Part shown: piece after piece, positions 1 to 12,213 of the stretch | How the letters are laid out: each line of letters begins with the position of its first letter | How positions within the stretch are numbered: the first letter of the stretch is position 1 | Assembly (NCBI GenBank): GCA_004154925.1 | Contig: QJNS01000103.1 | Span: 186,001-250,000 of the forward strand | Direction of reading: 5' to 3' | Source: Monosporascus cannonballus | Taxonomy: Eukaryota > Ascomycota > Sordariomycetes > Xylariales | Length of the DNA: 64,000 nt | The notes under the pieces: generated by a model | What the model was told of the DNA's origin: nothing | Databases searched by the model: none | What the model saw: only the letters and a program-made list of their open reading frames with translations | Program-made: the position numbers and the translations under genes

Positions 1-1079
1 ATATCTTAATAAAAATTATATTAAAGATATTTTTATAAAAATACGGAAAATATTAATATTTAATTATATATTAATTACGAAGATTAAATATAACCGAAAA
101 ATACTAAATTATAAGATAATAAAAATTATTGGCGATTATAAAAAGCTTAAAATATTAACGGTAATACCTTGAGGGTACGGAAAAAGGTTTTTTAATATTT
201 ACCGATTATATAATATTAAAACATATAAAAAAAGCGCCGGCGGGTAACTTTAAAAAAAGTTAATCCGATAAGTTTATTGCTTTACGTAATTTAATTTTAA
301 GATTTAATACTGACCGGATCCCGTTAACCTAACGGATAAATTATTTAAATACCCGGATTATATATTAAGGAAAATCGCGTATAAAGACGTAATCTTTATG
401 TTATCCAAAAGATTCGAATTTACAAATAATATGCCGGAAAACGTACGGAAAACGGTTATAAATATATAACGCAATTTAAAAGATTATAAAAAGGCAAAAA
501 CCTTTATAAAAGTAACGCAAAATTTGTTTATTATAAAATTTCCAGATGAATTTTAAATAATAAAAGTTCAAATAATTATTATTTATATAAAAGAAACGGA
601 AGACTTTCGTTATACGATTATAAAAAATCTTTAAGGAAAAAAGGAAATAAGGAATTATATATTTATTAAATTTATCGCTTACGAATAATAATATAAGTAC
701 GAATCGTAATAATAATACGATTAACGGTTATATAATAATAACCGTAAATTATAACCGTTTTACGATCGGATTTCAAAATATTTAAAAAAAAATAAAACTG
801 GTATTAAAATTAGTATTTATAATTAATACGTTTTACGTTTTTAATTAAAAAATATTTAAAAACGAAAGGGTATTTTAGCCGAAAGTTTTTTAATAATTTT
901 ACGATTAAGTTTAAAAATTATAAATTAAGGATTTAAATAGTAGGCCAAAATAAAAAAAGGATATTTCTTGAACTTAAATAAGGTTTTATATTATCGGGAT
1001 AAATTCGTAATCCTAGTATAACGCACTTTACGGAAATAATTAATTAGTTAATATTATAATAATTTAAAATTAAAATATA

Positions 1080-2290
1080 TAGAATATATCCATACGTTAA
1101 AATTTATAATTAAAAGGTTTTATTAAGCAAATATAGTAAATAATATTTGAAAATATATTAAATAATATTTAAATTATTAGGGCATAATAAAGTTATATTA
1201 TAAACCATATAAATAATTATATCTTTTATTATTACTTAAATAACCTTTATAAAAATTCTTATTAAATTTTATTAAGGTAATTTCCAAAAACCTAAATTTA
1301 AACGAGTTAAAGTATAATATAATTTTAATAATCGTCGATCGCTTAATGAAATTAAAATTATTTATCCTTATAATTAAAACTTTAATCGCAGAGAAATTAA
1401 CTTAATTGCTTTATAATAAAGTTAAATACAAATTTGGTACGCTAGCCGGAATTATAATTATAAAAATAACTTATTAATAAATTAATTTTGGGCCGAATTT
1501 TATAAAAAACGAAAAATAAAACGGCAAATATTAATTATTTATTATTTATAAACCGATAAATAAACGAAACGTATTTATTAAATTTTAAAATATTATTTCC
1601 GTAATTATATTAATAAATATTAAAATAATTAAATACAATTATTACGAAATACGGAATTCGAAAATAATATTATACAAAATACGTTTATTGGCCGTTTTCC
1701 GTTCGAAGCCTTATATAGGTATTATTTAAAGATAATAAAATACCTTTTATAAAAATTTAAAAAATAAATATAAAAATTTAAAAAACGTTTTAAAAAATAA
1801 CGGTTATTTATTAAATAATGTACGAATATTAGGAAAAAATAACGGAAACCCAGAAAAAATATTATAATTAATGCTATATACCTATGGAATTGTAATTAAG
1901 GCAATAAGTAAATTTATCGAATAAAAACTTTAAGTTCAAAAATAGAAAATTTGTATTTATTTATATCTGGATCACGATTAAAAAATAAATAAGTTTTTAA
2001 AAATATAAAATAATTTTTCCTTTTAAATATTAACGGATTTATAATAAATTTTAAATATCGTTATTAAAACCGTAATATAATTGAAAACCGGGTAATATTT
2101 AAATAACTTTACTGGACCTAATAAAGGAATAAAAATATAAGTAATAAAAAATATTATTACCGAAATAACCAGAAATAAGGTAAATACCTAATTAAATTAA
2201 AAGGCTGGCCCGGCGAATATAATATATAAAAATTCCGAAAACATTTCGAATACGCGTTTAAAATATTATAATGTTACGAAAAAAAATTTA
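1080..2290 (+). pseudogene. family 1 integrase with C-terminal chromodomain (dead)
   Basis: This is the integrase part of a pol polyprotein, which would insert the element's cDNA into chromosomes. A degraded HHCC zinc-binding segment lies near 1130-1200. The core reads YNIILIIVDRLMK at about 1313-1351, matching the first catalytic Asp region of gypsy integrases, with that Asp kept at 1337-1339. PFEALY lies at 1699-1716, near the end of the core. A chromodomain reads LIKLKGWPGEYNI followed by a stop in place of the usual Trp, at about 2188-2275. That places the family among chromoviruses, whose chromodomain directs insertion to marked chromatin. Many in-frame stops (Trp codons to TAA or TAG) make it non-functional. 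Confidence 0.8.
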
Positions 2291-2299
2291 AATACGTAT

Positions 2300-3560
2300 A
2301 TAAAAAATAAAACAATTTAAAAATCGTAAAATAATAATAACTCGATCGGAAATTAATTACTTAATAATTATAAAATTTACAAAACTTAATTTCAAATAAA
2401 ATTAAAATATTAATATTAAAATGTTACTTAATTATATAATTGCTTTTAAACCTTTAACGAATAATTACTTTATTATATACCGACCGGAAACCCATAAACG
2501 ACGTAAAAAGAATTAAATTTTTATTTCGAAAACAAAATTCTGTATGTAATTATTAAGCTTTACGTTAATTAGTTTTTAATAAACGTATTAAAAAGTTGAT
2601 ATAGGAATATCGGAAAGTAATCGGAAAATATACGACGGTAAAAAACGGATACGTTTATTAAATTTACTAGGCGTAAAACCCAGAAAAAATTTAAAAATAT
2701 TTTATTTTTTCCAAAAAACAGGATATAAATAACCAGAATATAATTTGTTATTAATTAGAAATAAGGCACCGTTTTTAAAATATTTAACGTATTTAGATTT
2801 GGTAATAATCCTGCCGGGTAAAATTATTTTTTAATTATAATTTTTAATAAATATTAAAATTTCGTTAAAGCATTAAAAAACGGGCGGAAAATATTTATAA
2901 ATAAAAAACGTAACGGCATAATAACTTTCGAAAATCATTTTATTTATAAGAGTACCTTAAAATTGTGCTTAACCGGAAATTAATCGCAAAATAATAAAAG
3001 AAAAACCGTAATATTTATAAAAAAAAAACTAAATTTACAAACCTATAAAATAACGATAAAACTGGATTTTTACAGTTATAACGGATAATCAGAAATTAAC
3101 CTTAATTATATTAAGGAAATAATCTTCCTTAATAATAACCGTATTAAAGGCGAATTTAGCTTTACAAAGGACGATAAGTCGACGACCGACCATAATTATA
3201 TCGGAACGTTCGTATTAAATACCCGTAATACGAACCTTTTTAAATTCGTTAATTAATTTTTAATTATCGGTACCGAATTAAAAAACCGTTTAGGCGGCAC
3301 CTTTAAGGACGATTAAAATCTCAACGGAAATTAAATAACGATATTAATAATATTAAGAATAATTACTTATTATATAAATATTCTTGTCATAATAATTAGC
3401 CATAACGTAATTTAAGGTACTTAAAATCTAAACGTAAACCGTACGGTAATCGAAATAACGTTATATTACGTAAATACAATATAACTTATTACCGCCCGTA
3501 ATGTAATTAATATTTATTTTATTATTAACGTTAAAGAAATAACGTTAAAAAAATCTTAGT
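2300..3560 (+). pseudogene. extra reading frame between chromodomain and 3' LTR of family 1
   Basis: About 1.3 kb separates the chromodomain from the 3' LTR. It is not simple untranslated sequence. From about 2940 to 3430 one plus-strand frame is nearly open and contains EINLNYIKEIIFLNNN at about 3092 and KGEFSFTKDD after it. The reverse complements of copy B (about 35860-36030) and copy C (about 45200-45370) give the same peptide with conservative changes, for example KGEFGFAKN and KGEFSFAKD, which suggests past coding selection. I do not recognise the protein. Gypsy elements with a third gene are known, but no membrane or envelope-like segment can be made out. It could be an acquired host gene fragment or an element-specific accessory gene. 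Confidence 0.5.
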
Positions 3561-3959
3561 CCTTTTTAATATCAAAATATTATTTTTTTTTAGAATTTTT
3601 TAAGAAACAAAATATGGCAAACGGAAATAGTACGTAAAATAAACGGAGAAAGCGAAATAAAAATAAAGAAAAAGGGAAAACCGAACGGAACGCGGACGCA
3701 AAAAAAATAAATATATAAGCGCGAAAAAGAAAAAGAAAAAAAGGTAAATAAGGTAGGATTAAAAATATATTATAATAAGGAATTAAGTGGAATATAATTA
3801 ATTACGTAATATAATACGTATTAATTATTACGGTAATTATTTATAACATAATATAACAGTAAATTATCGATAAATATAGTTAACCAGGTTTATAAAATGC
3901 GTTATATCAAATTAATAATAATATTATTAGGAAGTAATAACTTCAAAAAGGGGAATAAT

Positions 3960-4165
3960 TACAAGAATATAACCTTTATAAGGATAAGGTTAATAGCCGA
4001 CCAGTTACCGATTAGCTACCGACCCACTTATTAATATAAATCCACTATTTAGCAATTAATAGGAAACGCCAGATGGAAATAATTTAATATATTTATTTTT
4101 TGGAATCTGCTCTACGACTGGTCGGAGATCACATCATCCAGCTTATAGCTGTCCATTATCTTATA
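3960..4165 (+). repeat. 3' LTR of copy A-plus (family 1, 206 bp)
   Basis: The LTR starts TACAAGAATATAACC (from an ancestral TG start) and ends at TTATCTTATA (from TTACA). The same 206-bp unit is found at 7313-7518, 34960-35165, 42136-42341 and 44278-44483, all with identical length. Confidence 0.85.
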
Positions 4166-4499
4166 TATAATCGGTAAATATTAAAAATGAATTTCCGTTT
4201 TCTTAAAATATTACCGTTAATATATTAAATTTTTTATAATCGTTAATAATTTTTATTACTTTATTATTTACCGTTTTTCAATTAAACTTAATTTTTACGA
4301 CCAATATGTAATTAAGTATCAATATTTTCCGTATTTTTAACATTATTTTAGTATCGGAAAATAATCGCCGATTAAAAAGTATTTTTTAAGTTTCGGAATG
4401 CCTTTTTAATCTTTTTGGGTTATTGGAATTTTGTTATTTTTCTTTACCTTATGCCCTTTTTAAAAACTTAATAATAAGTTCGGTAATACGTAAATAATA

Positions 4500-5300
4500 A
4501 GCGATATATTTCCGATAAAAATTTGTAAATTCTAAAAATACTTAAATATTATAAATTAATTTTAATTTTGGCTATATTTCGATAATATCAATCCGTCGGC
4601 GGTTCATTTTTAAACCGTAGGTATTTATTATAAATCCTAATAACTTTATTCTTTTGGAAATTTTATATTCAAACGTTTTAATAAATAATTAATATTTTAA
4701 TACCCGTTCGTAAAGCAGCTAAAAATATTTCGCATATTTTTTTATTATCCGAATAAATAATTATATTATTTAAATATATTATATATATATAATCAACTAA
4801 TTCTATTAATGTCTGATATATATAAGCTTAAAACGTAATTAATATATTAATAAAATTAAATAATATAATTATTAATTTAAATTATCCGTACTATGTTCGG
4901 AAAACGATTTGTTATTAATTGCTTTTTTTAATTTAAATATAATAATAAATATCCTTAATATTAATTTTCAAAAATACCGTAATTAACTTTAAGCGATTTA
5001 TTATTTTTGAAATTAAAAGTAAAAGATATTAAATTTTTATCGTTACCCGATTTAACCCTTTATAATTAACGTATAATCGGAAATTGCCGTTCTTTTTAAG
5101 CACAAATAATACTGGTACTTTTACGTCCGCTTTTGAATAACGTATCCGGCCTATCTTTCGGTTTTTTCGGATATATTTTTTAAGTACCTCTTTTTGATTT
5201 TTCGAAATAAGGTAAATTAGGCCGAATAAAGGCGGTTTCTTTGGGATTAAGTTTATTATATATTTTGCCTTGAATAACTAAAATATTCTTTTCGTTATTT
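4500..5300 (-). pseudogene. family 1 reverse transcriptase (dead), copy A-minus
   Basis: On the minus strand the active-site strand reads YLNNIIIYSDN at about 4743-4779, where functional gypsy enzymes have YLDD. Both catalytic Asp codons have become Asn by G-to-A change. Downstream, about 4585-4650, comes a GFIINTYGLKMN-like segment, the conserved block following the active site in Ty3/gypsy reverse transcriptases. The enzyme would have copied element RNA into cDNA. The same D-to-N pair is present in copies B and C. Confidence 0.75.
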
Positions 5301-6899
5301 TTTTAAAATATATTCGCCGGAAATTTTTTAAATATATTAAGAATTAGGTTAGTCCCTATTTTTATTATTTCTCGAATTCCGAAATATATAGTTTTTCGGC
5401 TAAATATATCAAATTAACAGTATAAATTTGTTTACCGGAAAATGTTAAATTTATAATTTCTTATTTATTAAACTTTTATAACGGTCTTTATAATTATTAA
5501 TATATAATTATATCTAGAAAAATTCTTAATTTACTTATTCCGGGTTTAAATAATAAAAAATCAGGCGTTTTTAATCGTAACGTATTGTAAAATAAATTTA
5601 TTTAAATTTTCCTTTATTTTTATTATTATTTATTATATTAACAAAAATTTCCCAAACCTTATAATATTTGATATATGCGTTATTAACGCCGATAAAACCC
5701 GGAATATTTATATAAATTAATTAGAAATTACATTTTTTCGTTAACCTTCTGCTCATAATATTTATTTATATTCCGGTATTTATATTTATTTGTATTACTA
5801 TATCCCCCATATTTCTTTAATAAATACTCTTTTTAAAGGGCGGCTTTATTTTAATCGTTTGCAATTATTAGCCGAAATAAATTAAACGTATTCGTTTATT
5901 CCGGCTCCTTTTTTGGGTTTATATTTAAGGATTAATTTAATTTATTAGTACATATTATAACGTTTTATACGGCCTTCGGAAATTTATTTCCGTATAGCCG
6001 GGATAGCAGGGTTTTCGTATTTTTTTAAAATTTGCAATTTACGATTTTATAACTTAAATTCCCTTAATTATAATATTTAAATGGGCCCTTATAAAAATCA
6101 AAAAGATTAAATCGTACGGATTTATTCCGATCGGAATTAAATCGGCGATTATTTGCTTTCCGAATATAAAAACGCCCGCGGTTCCTATTATTCCTATATT
6201 GTACTTTTAATTCATTCCGGAGGCTTTTTTCCCAAAAACGTTAAAATAAAATTATCTATTTTTATTAATACTTTTAACGGAAAATCATCGATTTTTTTGC
6301 CTTTTTCCAGGCGTTTTAATAATATTTTGCCTTATTTATTATGTTATTAATTTATTTTCAAGGTTTTTCGTAACAAAGTATTTCGTAACCTTAATATTAA
6401 TTTATAGAAAAATTAAAAACAAAACGTTTATTATTCCGATTATTTTCCGTGTTAAAAATATCCGTAAGCTTTATTTTATAAATTAAAAACCTTGATTTAA
6501 TATAAAACCCAGCGGCGATTAATCGGATAGTTATTATAATTCGAAAAATTATTCTTTATATTTCTTATTAGAAAATTTGGGATTTACATAAACTTTGTTA
6601 ATAAAAATTTATAAATTTTTTATTTTTAATTCTTTTCTATAATTAAAATATTTAAATATAATACGGTATAATTATTAAACATTTGTAATAAAAACGTTTA
6701 TATAATTTATGGTCCATTAAATATAAATAAAAATATTTTGCCTTAGCCTTTTGGCGTAAACTTCCGTAATAACTTTTATCTAATTTCTTTTAATCGACGC
6801 GCGTTCGGAAAACTTCGGGCAATTATAATACGGTATTTACTTATTGCCTTTAAATTTTATAATAATATCGCAATTAACTTATAAAATGTTGCTTTTTTA

Positions 6900-7296
6900 A
6901 CTTATGCAATTACTTTTCATTGCGCCAATTATCGAAATAATTCAAAATATTATTCGTTTTATTAACACATACTTTCTAAAATCTGGTTATTATTAAAAGG
7001 CTTAAGTTTTTTTGTTTTAAATTCCGGGACGTATTCGTTATATTACGTTTATTTTTCGACTATTTAATCAACGATTATCGGGATATATTTTTATTATATG
7101 TATAAGCTAATTCGGAATCCCGGGGACCATAATCCTTTACTTATTAAGGTTTCGTTATAAGCTTTTTCGCCTGTTCCCGTACCGTAATCGATCGTTCGTC
7201 GGTTAAATTCCGATCGGCGGTCTTTTCGATTAATAACTTAGGTTCGTTTTGTAATCGGCGAACTTTACTTTTAATAATTAAGGTATTATTTTCCAT
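6900..7296 (-). pseudogene. family 1 gag N-terminus (dead), copy A-minus
   Basis: An ATG at 7296, only 16 bp inside the 5' LTR, begins a minus-strand frame MENNTLIIKSKVRRLQNEP that stays open for about 50 codons before RIP-type stops. Copy B has the matching frame at 42120 leftward (the ATG has become ATA) with IIIKSKARRL. Position and charge fit the start of Gag, the capsid protein. No zinc knuckle can be read in the rest of the region. Confidence 0.5.
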
Positions 7297-7312
7297 AATA
7301 AATAAAAAAAAT

Positions 7313-7518
7313 TATAAAATAATAAATAATTATAAATTAAATAAGGTAATTTCTGAATAATCCTAAAACAGATTTTAAGAAATAAATATATTAGGTTACT
7401 TTTATCTGGCGTTTCTTATTAGCTGCCAAATAGTGGATTTATACTAGTAAGTGGGTCGGTGGCTGATTGGTGGCTGGTCGGCTACCAGCCTCATCCTCAT
7501 AGGGGCTGTATTCTCACA
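7313..7518 (-). repeat. 5' LTR of copy A-minus (family 1, 206 bp)
   Basis: In element orientation it begins TGTGAGAATACAGCC (plus-strand end at 7518) and ends near TTATA at 7313. This LTR keeps more of its original GC than the others and is a good reference for the family. Confidence 0.85.
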
Positions 7519-7639
7519 TCGAGATATAGGCCTTAAGTAAGGTGGATGTTATTGATTGGAATGCGGTAAATTAAAAGTTTTTTTTCTTGGATCTTGTAAA
7601 TTGGAATGCCATTATTTCGAATGGTTCTGTCATTTTTGG

Positions 7640-8900
7640 CCAAAACCTTTTAATAGGCGTTGGACGTTAATAAAGTTTTTAATATATTTTTAGGTATTTT
7701 CGGAATTTAAATATTTCTTTTTATTTAATTAGGTATTAAGTAAGTTTATTTTGGTTTCGTATGTAGAAAACTTTCTTTATTTCGTATAGTTGTTCGTTTT
7801 TTAATTTTATATCGTTTTATATCGTATATATTTAAATTATATCCATTAATAATTTGCATAAAGAAATAAAAAAAATTGGATAAAGTTTAACTTTTAATAG
7901 CAGTTTTAATTGATAGTTATTTTTTAAAAAACTTTTAATGATTTTATATGAACCGATATATGTAAAATCGAGTGTTTTGTTATGTTTTTTATTTAAATAT
8001 TTTTGGTAGCGAAAAAAACCGTTTCCCCCTTTTCGAAAATTGGCTTTTTTAACTTTTTCTAGTTATAATTCTTGCTTATTTGATTACGTACGAATTCCAG
8101 TTCCGTTTTTATTTTTTTATATAGCTGTCGTAATTGATTTAACATTAAAATCGTTTTAATATTAATCTAATTATTATCGCGTATTTTTTCGTAAATTTTT
8201 GAAATAAATCCACAATTTACGTTCGTAAGTATTATGTTCATATTTTCGTAATAACTGATATTGTAAATTAATTGTGCGTTTGGTAATTTTTTAACCTAAA
8301 TATTTTGTTCGTAATTAATATAATATCGTAAGTAAGTTTTTAAAATTTGATTTGTTCGTTTTATTTATTTATTTGTTCAAGGTTTAAATACGTTAAATAA
8401 TTTATAATTTAGGCTGATTTATGCTATAAGGTTTTGCTAAAATTTAAATATAAAATTTCACTTTGTATTTGACATGACTTTTATTAATAACCCCTATATA
8501 TTAAATATATGTTGAAAGAAGCTATATATTATTTGTTCGGTATTTATATCTTTATAATATAACAAAAAATAGGGAAATTTCGTAAATCCGTCGAGAATTA
8601 CGAAAACGTTGTTATAATATATTCCTGTAATTGGACTTTTTGATATAAGAAGTTTTGTAATAAGGTGGAATATAATTAAATATTATAGTTGTTTTGCGAT
8701 TGGTAATAGCTGTAATTTTCCGTATGGCTTATGTCGTCGAGTTTTTACTTTGATACAAATATCGTATTGCCGCATGATTTTTTATACCGTTAATTTTATT
8801 TTAGGGAAAGAATATCTATATTAAAGCCGTTTTAAGGTTTTGTGGAATTCTGGATATCCGTATAATTAATATTCGTATATTTTTCGTACTAGATCTTTTG
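7640..8900 (-). pseudogene. family 2 integrase and chromodomain (dead), copy D
   Basis: On the minus strand a segment around 8577-8650 reads SPITGIYYNN then VFVILDGFTKFP, matching the integrase core with the first catalytic Asp kept. Further along, about 7650-7715, a chromodomain end reads NT, a stop, then KYIKNFINVQRLL; the matching part of copy E (about 31546-31615) reads TWKPAKNLIDV. The usual family pattern there is TWEPA. The protein would insert the element and bind modified histone tails. In-frame stops make it non-functional. Confidence 0.75.
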
Positions 8901-9299
8901 AATATTTTTTAGAATTTGTATTTTATTCGTTTTTTCGGTTTCTAGGAAATTATTATTATATTATTAAATCTTCTGGCGTATATCGAAAGGTACTGCCCGA
9001 ATTAGCGTAATTTGTCGTAAACGTAAATATCTTTTTATATTAATATTAAACATTATATAGTTAATTTTGATTAATTCTTTTTCGAGATTTGATTATTTAC
9101 TTAGGGCATTTATTTTGCCATTTTGTAAGTTTTTTCTAAGGATAATAACGATATCGAAGTTCGCCAATTTTTCCGCGTAACGAAATTATCGTTTTATAAG
9201 TTTTCTAGTCGTAATAAATCGGATAAGATTTTGATAATTCGTATAAACCATAACCTGGTATAATCTTTTTTTAGGAAATACCTGAACTCCCCAAATGAT

Positions 9300-10400
9300 A
9301 TAATAATGGCCATAAATTCCTTATTTAAAAGGCGGTAATTAAGTTTGGTTCCTTTTAATTTATACGAAAAAATATAATAAGGTATAATTTATCTTAATTA
9401 TTTCGTTATCCTATTATTACGTTTAATGCGTAATCCGAAATATCGGTTTTTAGTTCGACGAGGCGGCTAAATTATACATAATTGATACTAGCTTGCTGGT
9501 AATCGTATTCTTAATATTTTGAAATGCTTTTTCCGTATTTGGCGTTTATTTAAATTCTTTTTTTTTCGTGAAATTTGTTAAGGGTATAACGATTTTGCCG
9601 AAGTTTTAAATAAACTTGCTGTAATAATTAGCGAATCCAAGGAATGCTTGTATTTCCTTGGCCGTCGTTGGCGTTTGTTATTTCGTAATTATAGCGATTT
9701 TTTTAGGTTTATTTTAATATTTCTTAGGATAATAATATATCCCAGATATTTTATTTTCGATTTATGGAATTAATTTTTTTCTACGTTAATAAGTAATTTT
9801 ACGTCCTGTAAAACTTAAAGAACTTTATGAGCGTATTTTACGTATAATTTTTTTGTCTTTAAAAAATAAGAATGTCGTCAAAATAGCAAACGACGAAAAT
9901 ATCGAAATATTTTTGTAATACATAATTTATTATCTGTTAGAAAATTATTAATACATTTGTAAGTCCTATTAGCGTGATTAAATATTTAAATAATCCGTAT
10001 TTCGTTTTGAAAGTTATTTTTTATTCGTATTTCTTTTTAATTTTAATAAGGTTATATTTATTTTTAAAATCGAGTATTATAAATTATTTGGTTTCGTAAA
10101 GTCGGTTTTTTATTTCCGTAATTAGGGGTAATAGTATTTGGTTTTTAACCGTAATATTATTTAGTTATGGATAGTTAATTATAAGTCCCAATTTTCCATT
10201 TTTTTAGATACGAAAAATATAAGGTATTATGCTGGTAACTTCGAAGATCGAATTTATTTTTTTAAAACTGATTTTCCAGGTACGTTTTGAAAGTATATAG
10301 CTTATTTCCGTTAAGGTTGTAAATAGAGTAAAACTTCGTTAAAAATCCTTCCTTAAGAATTATTTTATGATTTTATTTGCTATGTTCTAATAGTTCCGTA
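9300..10400 (-). pseudogene. family 2 reverse transcriptase (broken), copy D
   Basis: The minus strand reads VCYFDDILIF at 9862-9891. This is the Ty3/gypsy polymerase active site, with both Asp codons intact (YFDD at 9874-9885). Copy E keeps VCYFDDISIF at about 33741-33773. Flanking sequence is interrupted by stops and frameshifts, so no full enzyme is encoded despite the conserved active site. Confidence 0.75.
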
Positions 10401-12012
10401 TCGAGCTTTTTTCTAAAAAGTTGCTTATATCTATGGTATTATGGTAACATATTAATTAGATTTTTTGATTTTTTAAGTTGTTGTTTTTGTTATTTCAGAT
10501 CGTTATTTAGTTATTTTAATTTTGTTTTAATAATAGTAATAATACGTCGTATTCTTTTTAATACCCGTTTTTTTTATGTTTTATCCTTTTGGGTAATAAG
10601 GTTTTTATTGTGTCCTTATATCTGTATATGTCGTTATTATCGATTAAGTATTAAGACTTTAATTCTTTTTTTTATTAATAAGGTATAAAATAAATTTTAC
10701 CTGGCTAATCTTCTTATTAATTAACATTTTGTATTAACGTATTTATAGTAATCTTAAAATTATATCGTAATTTCTAAATGAAATGATATCGAAATTATTT
10801 ATTTGATATCGTTTTTAGATAAAAACTTCGAAGTAATTAATATGACGTATGATTTTTTCGTTATCGTAAGCGAATTTTTAATTTTCCGCATTTATCGCTA
10901 TACAAGGTTTTAGCTTATATCTTTATGGCAGTTTAAACCTATTAATTATATCCGGTATAATAAAATTCCTGGCTAGAGTTTTATAATTTATTACTACAGT
11001 ATATTAATGCGTTCCGATTCGTATATCTAAAATAATAAGGTTATTAACGTTTTTTACCATTACGTTTATAGCCTTTTTCGAAGGTTTCTTTTAATTTCTT
11101 TGGGTTTCGTTATCTTGCGGCTTTTTTATAAATAACATTTTTTTAATTCCTATTGGAATTTGTTAAATTTTATTTTTATTTTTTCGTTTTGCGTATTAAG
11201 TTATTATATTTGTCGTTATTACCAGCCTATGATTCCTTCGAACTTTATTAATTATTTTTGGTTTTGTTATAATTCTTCTCTTTATCGAAGAAATTATTTT
11301 TTATATTTGCGATTATATCTTATTATATATTATTTTAATTATCATTTTAAAGATTGCCTATAAATCCACGGATTTCATTTTTAATAATCTCTTTTTCGTA
11401 AGAATTTATAATAAATACCAATTAAAAATAGAAATCCGTAATAATTTTTTAGTAATGCCTTTTAACTGTATGCTGGATTAACTCCTTTTCTGTTTGGTAA
11501 TTATATTATCCATAATCATAAAAAGGGTCTTTTTACGGATATTACTTTCTTTTAGGATAGTTTTCCGTTTCCGCCAGCTGCTAGATATTTCTTAAGGCTA
11601 TAGTTCGAACATGTCGATACCAATATTTATCGTCCTTATTATTTCCGGTACGGTTTAAAAAGTCGAATCCCTTATAATACATACGGATAATTCGTTCGTA
11701 AATATGTTATTTTCATTTTTTGTAATTAGGATATTTTCGTCGTCGACAGTGTATAGCGTGTATTTTGCCGTATTAATTAAGGTTTCTTAGACAAACCTTT
11801 TCTGTCCAGTTTTAGTATTTACGTAACTACCTTTATAATGCTTTTTGTTAAATTTGCGATACTTGTTAAACTAATTTTTTAGTTTTTCGTATTTTCCGTT
11901 AAATTTATTATCGGGATGGCTTTTATTAGATTGCTTGCTATGGGGGACCCGGCTTGTATTTAGGCTGAATTATGTTAATAGATTTGTTTCCATCATTTTG
12001 ATTTTCTTTGGA

Positions 12013-12213
12013 CTATTTTTCGAACACAGCTTTCCAGTTATTTTGACCGGGTTTCTTAAGTATTTTATACCATAATACCTTTTGTCCTATCTTGTTATAA
12101 TTATAGCATTTAATCTGGCTCCAGTCCTTTCTATAAGTAACTCCTAGTTTTATAAATTCTGATTCCGTATCGTAAAAAATGTTACTACGTCGAAAAATGC
12201 TAGTATTAGTCAT
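12013..12213 (-). pseudogene. family 2 gag zinc-knuckle fragment, copy D
   Basis: A 66-codon open stretch contains KCYNYNKIGQKVLWYK, a degraded CCHC zinc knuckle in which the second Cys, the His and the last Cys read Tyr, Gln and Tyr. Copy E at about 43320-43370 reads KCFNCNRMGYKVA, a stop, then CK, keeping three Cys and changing His to Tyr. Together they show the family carried a nucleocapsid zinc knuckle for RNA binding. The Cys-to-Tyr and His-to-Tyr changes are single transitions. Confidence 0.7.

Larger units (their letters stand above)
1..4165 (+). mobile_element. RIP-mutated Ty3/gypsy chromovirus, family 1, copy A-plus (3' part)
   Basis: This is the 3' portion of an LTR retrotransposon whose 5' part lies before the window. 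Reading along the plus strand I see the reverse transcriptase to integrase region, an integrase, a chromodomain, an extra reading frame and the 3' LTR at 3960-4165. The same sequence recurs in reverse orientation at 34960-42341 and 44278-50825. Stops at former Trp codons, A/T-only third positions and unchanged spacing show inactivation by transitions rather than deletions. Positions 1-225 correspond to the start of copy A-minus at 4166, so A-plus probably jumped into A-minus in opposite orientation. Confidence 0.85.
4166..7518 (-). mobile_element. RIP-mutated chromovirus family 1, copy A-minus (5' half)
   Basis: This is the 5' half of a minus-strand copy: 5' LTR at 7313-7518, gag from 7296 leftward, then protease and reverse transcriptase to 4166, where copy A-plus interrupts it. 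The sequence is collinear with 39016-42341 and 48246-50825. The first bases after the A-plus LTR (TATAA, 4166-4170) would be one target duplication; the partner lies before the window. At 7519 the copy abuts family 2 sequence, so it apparently inserted into copy D. Confidence 0.8.
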
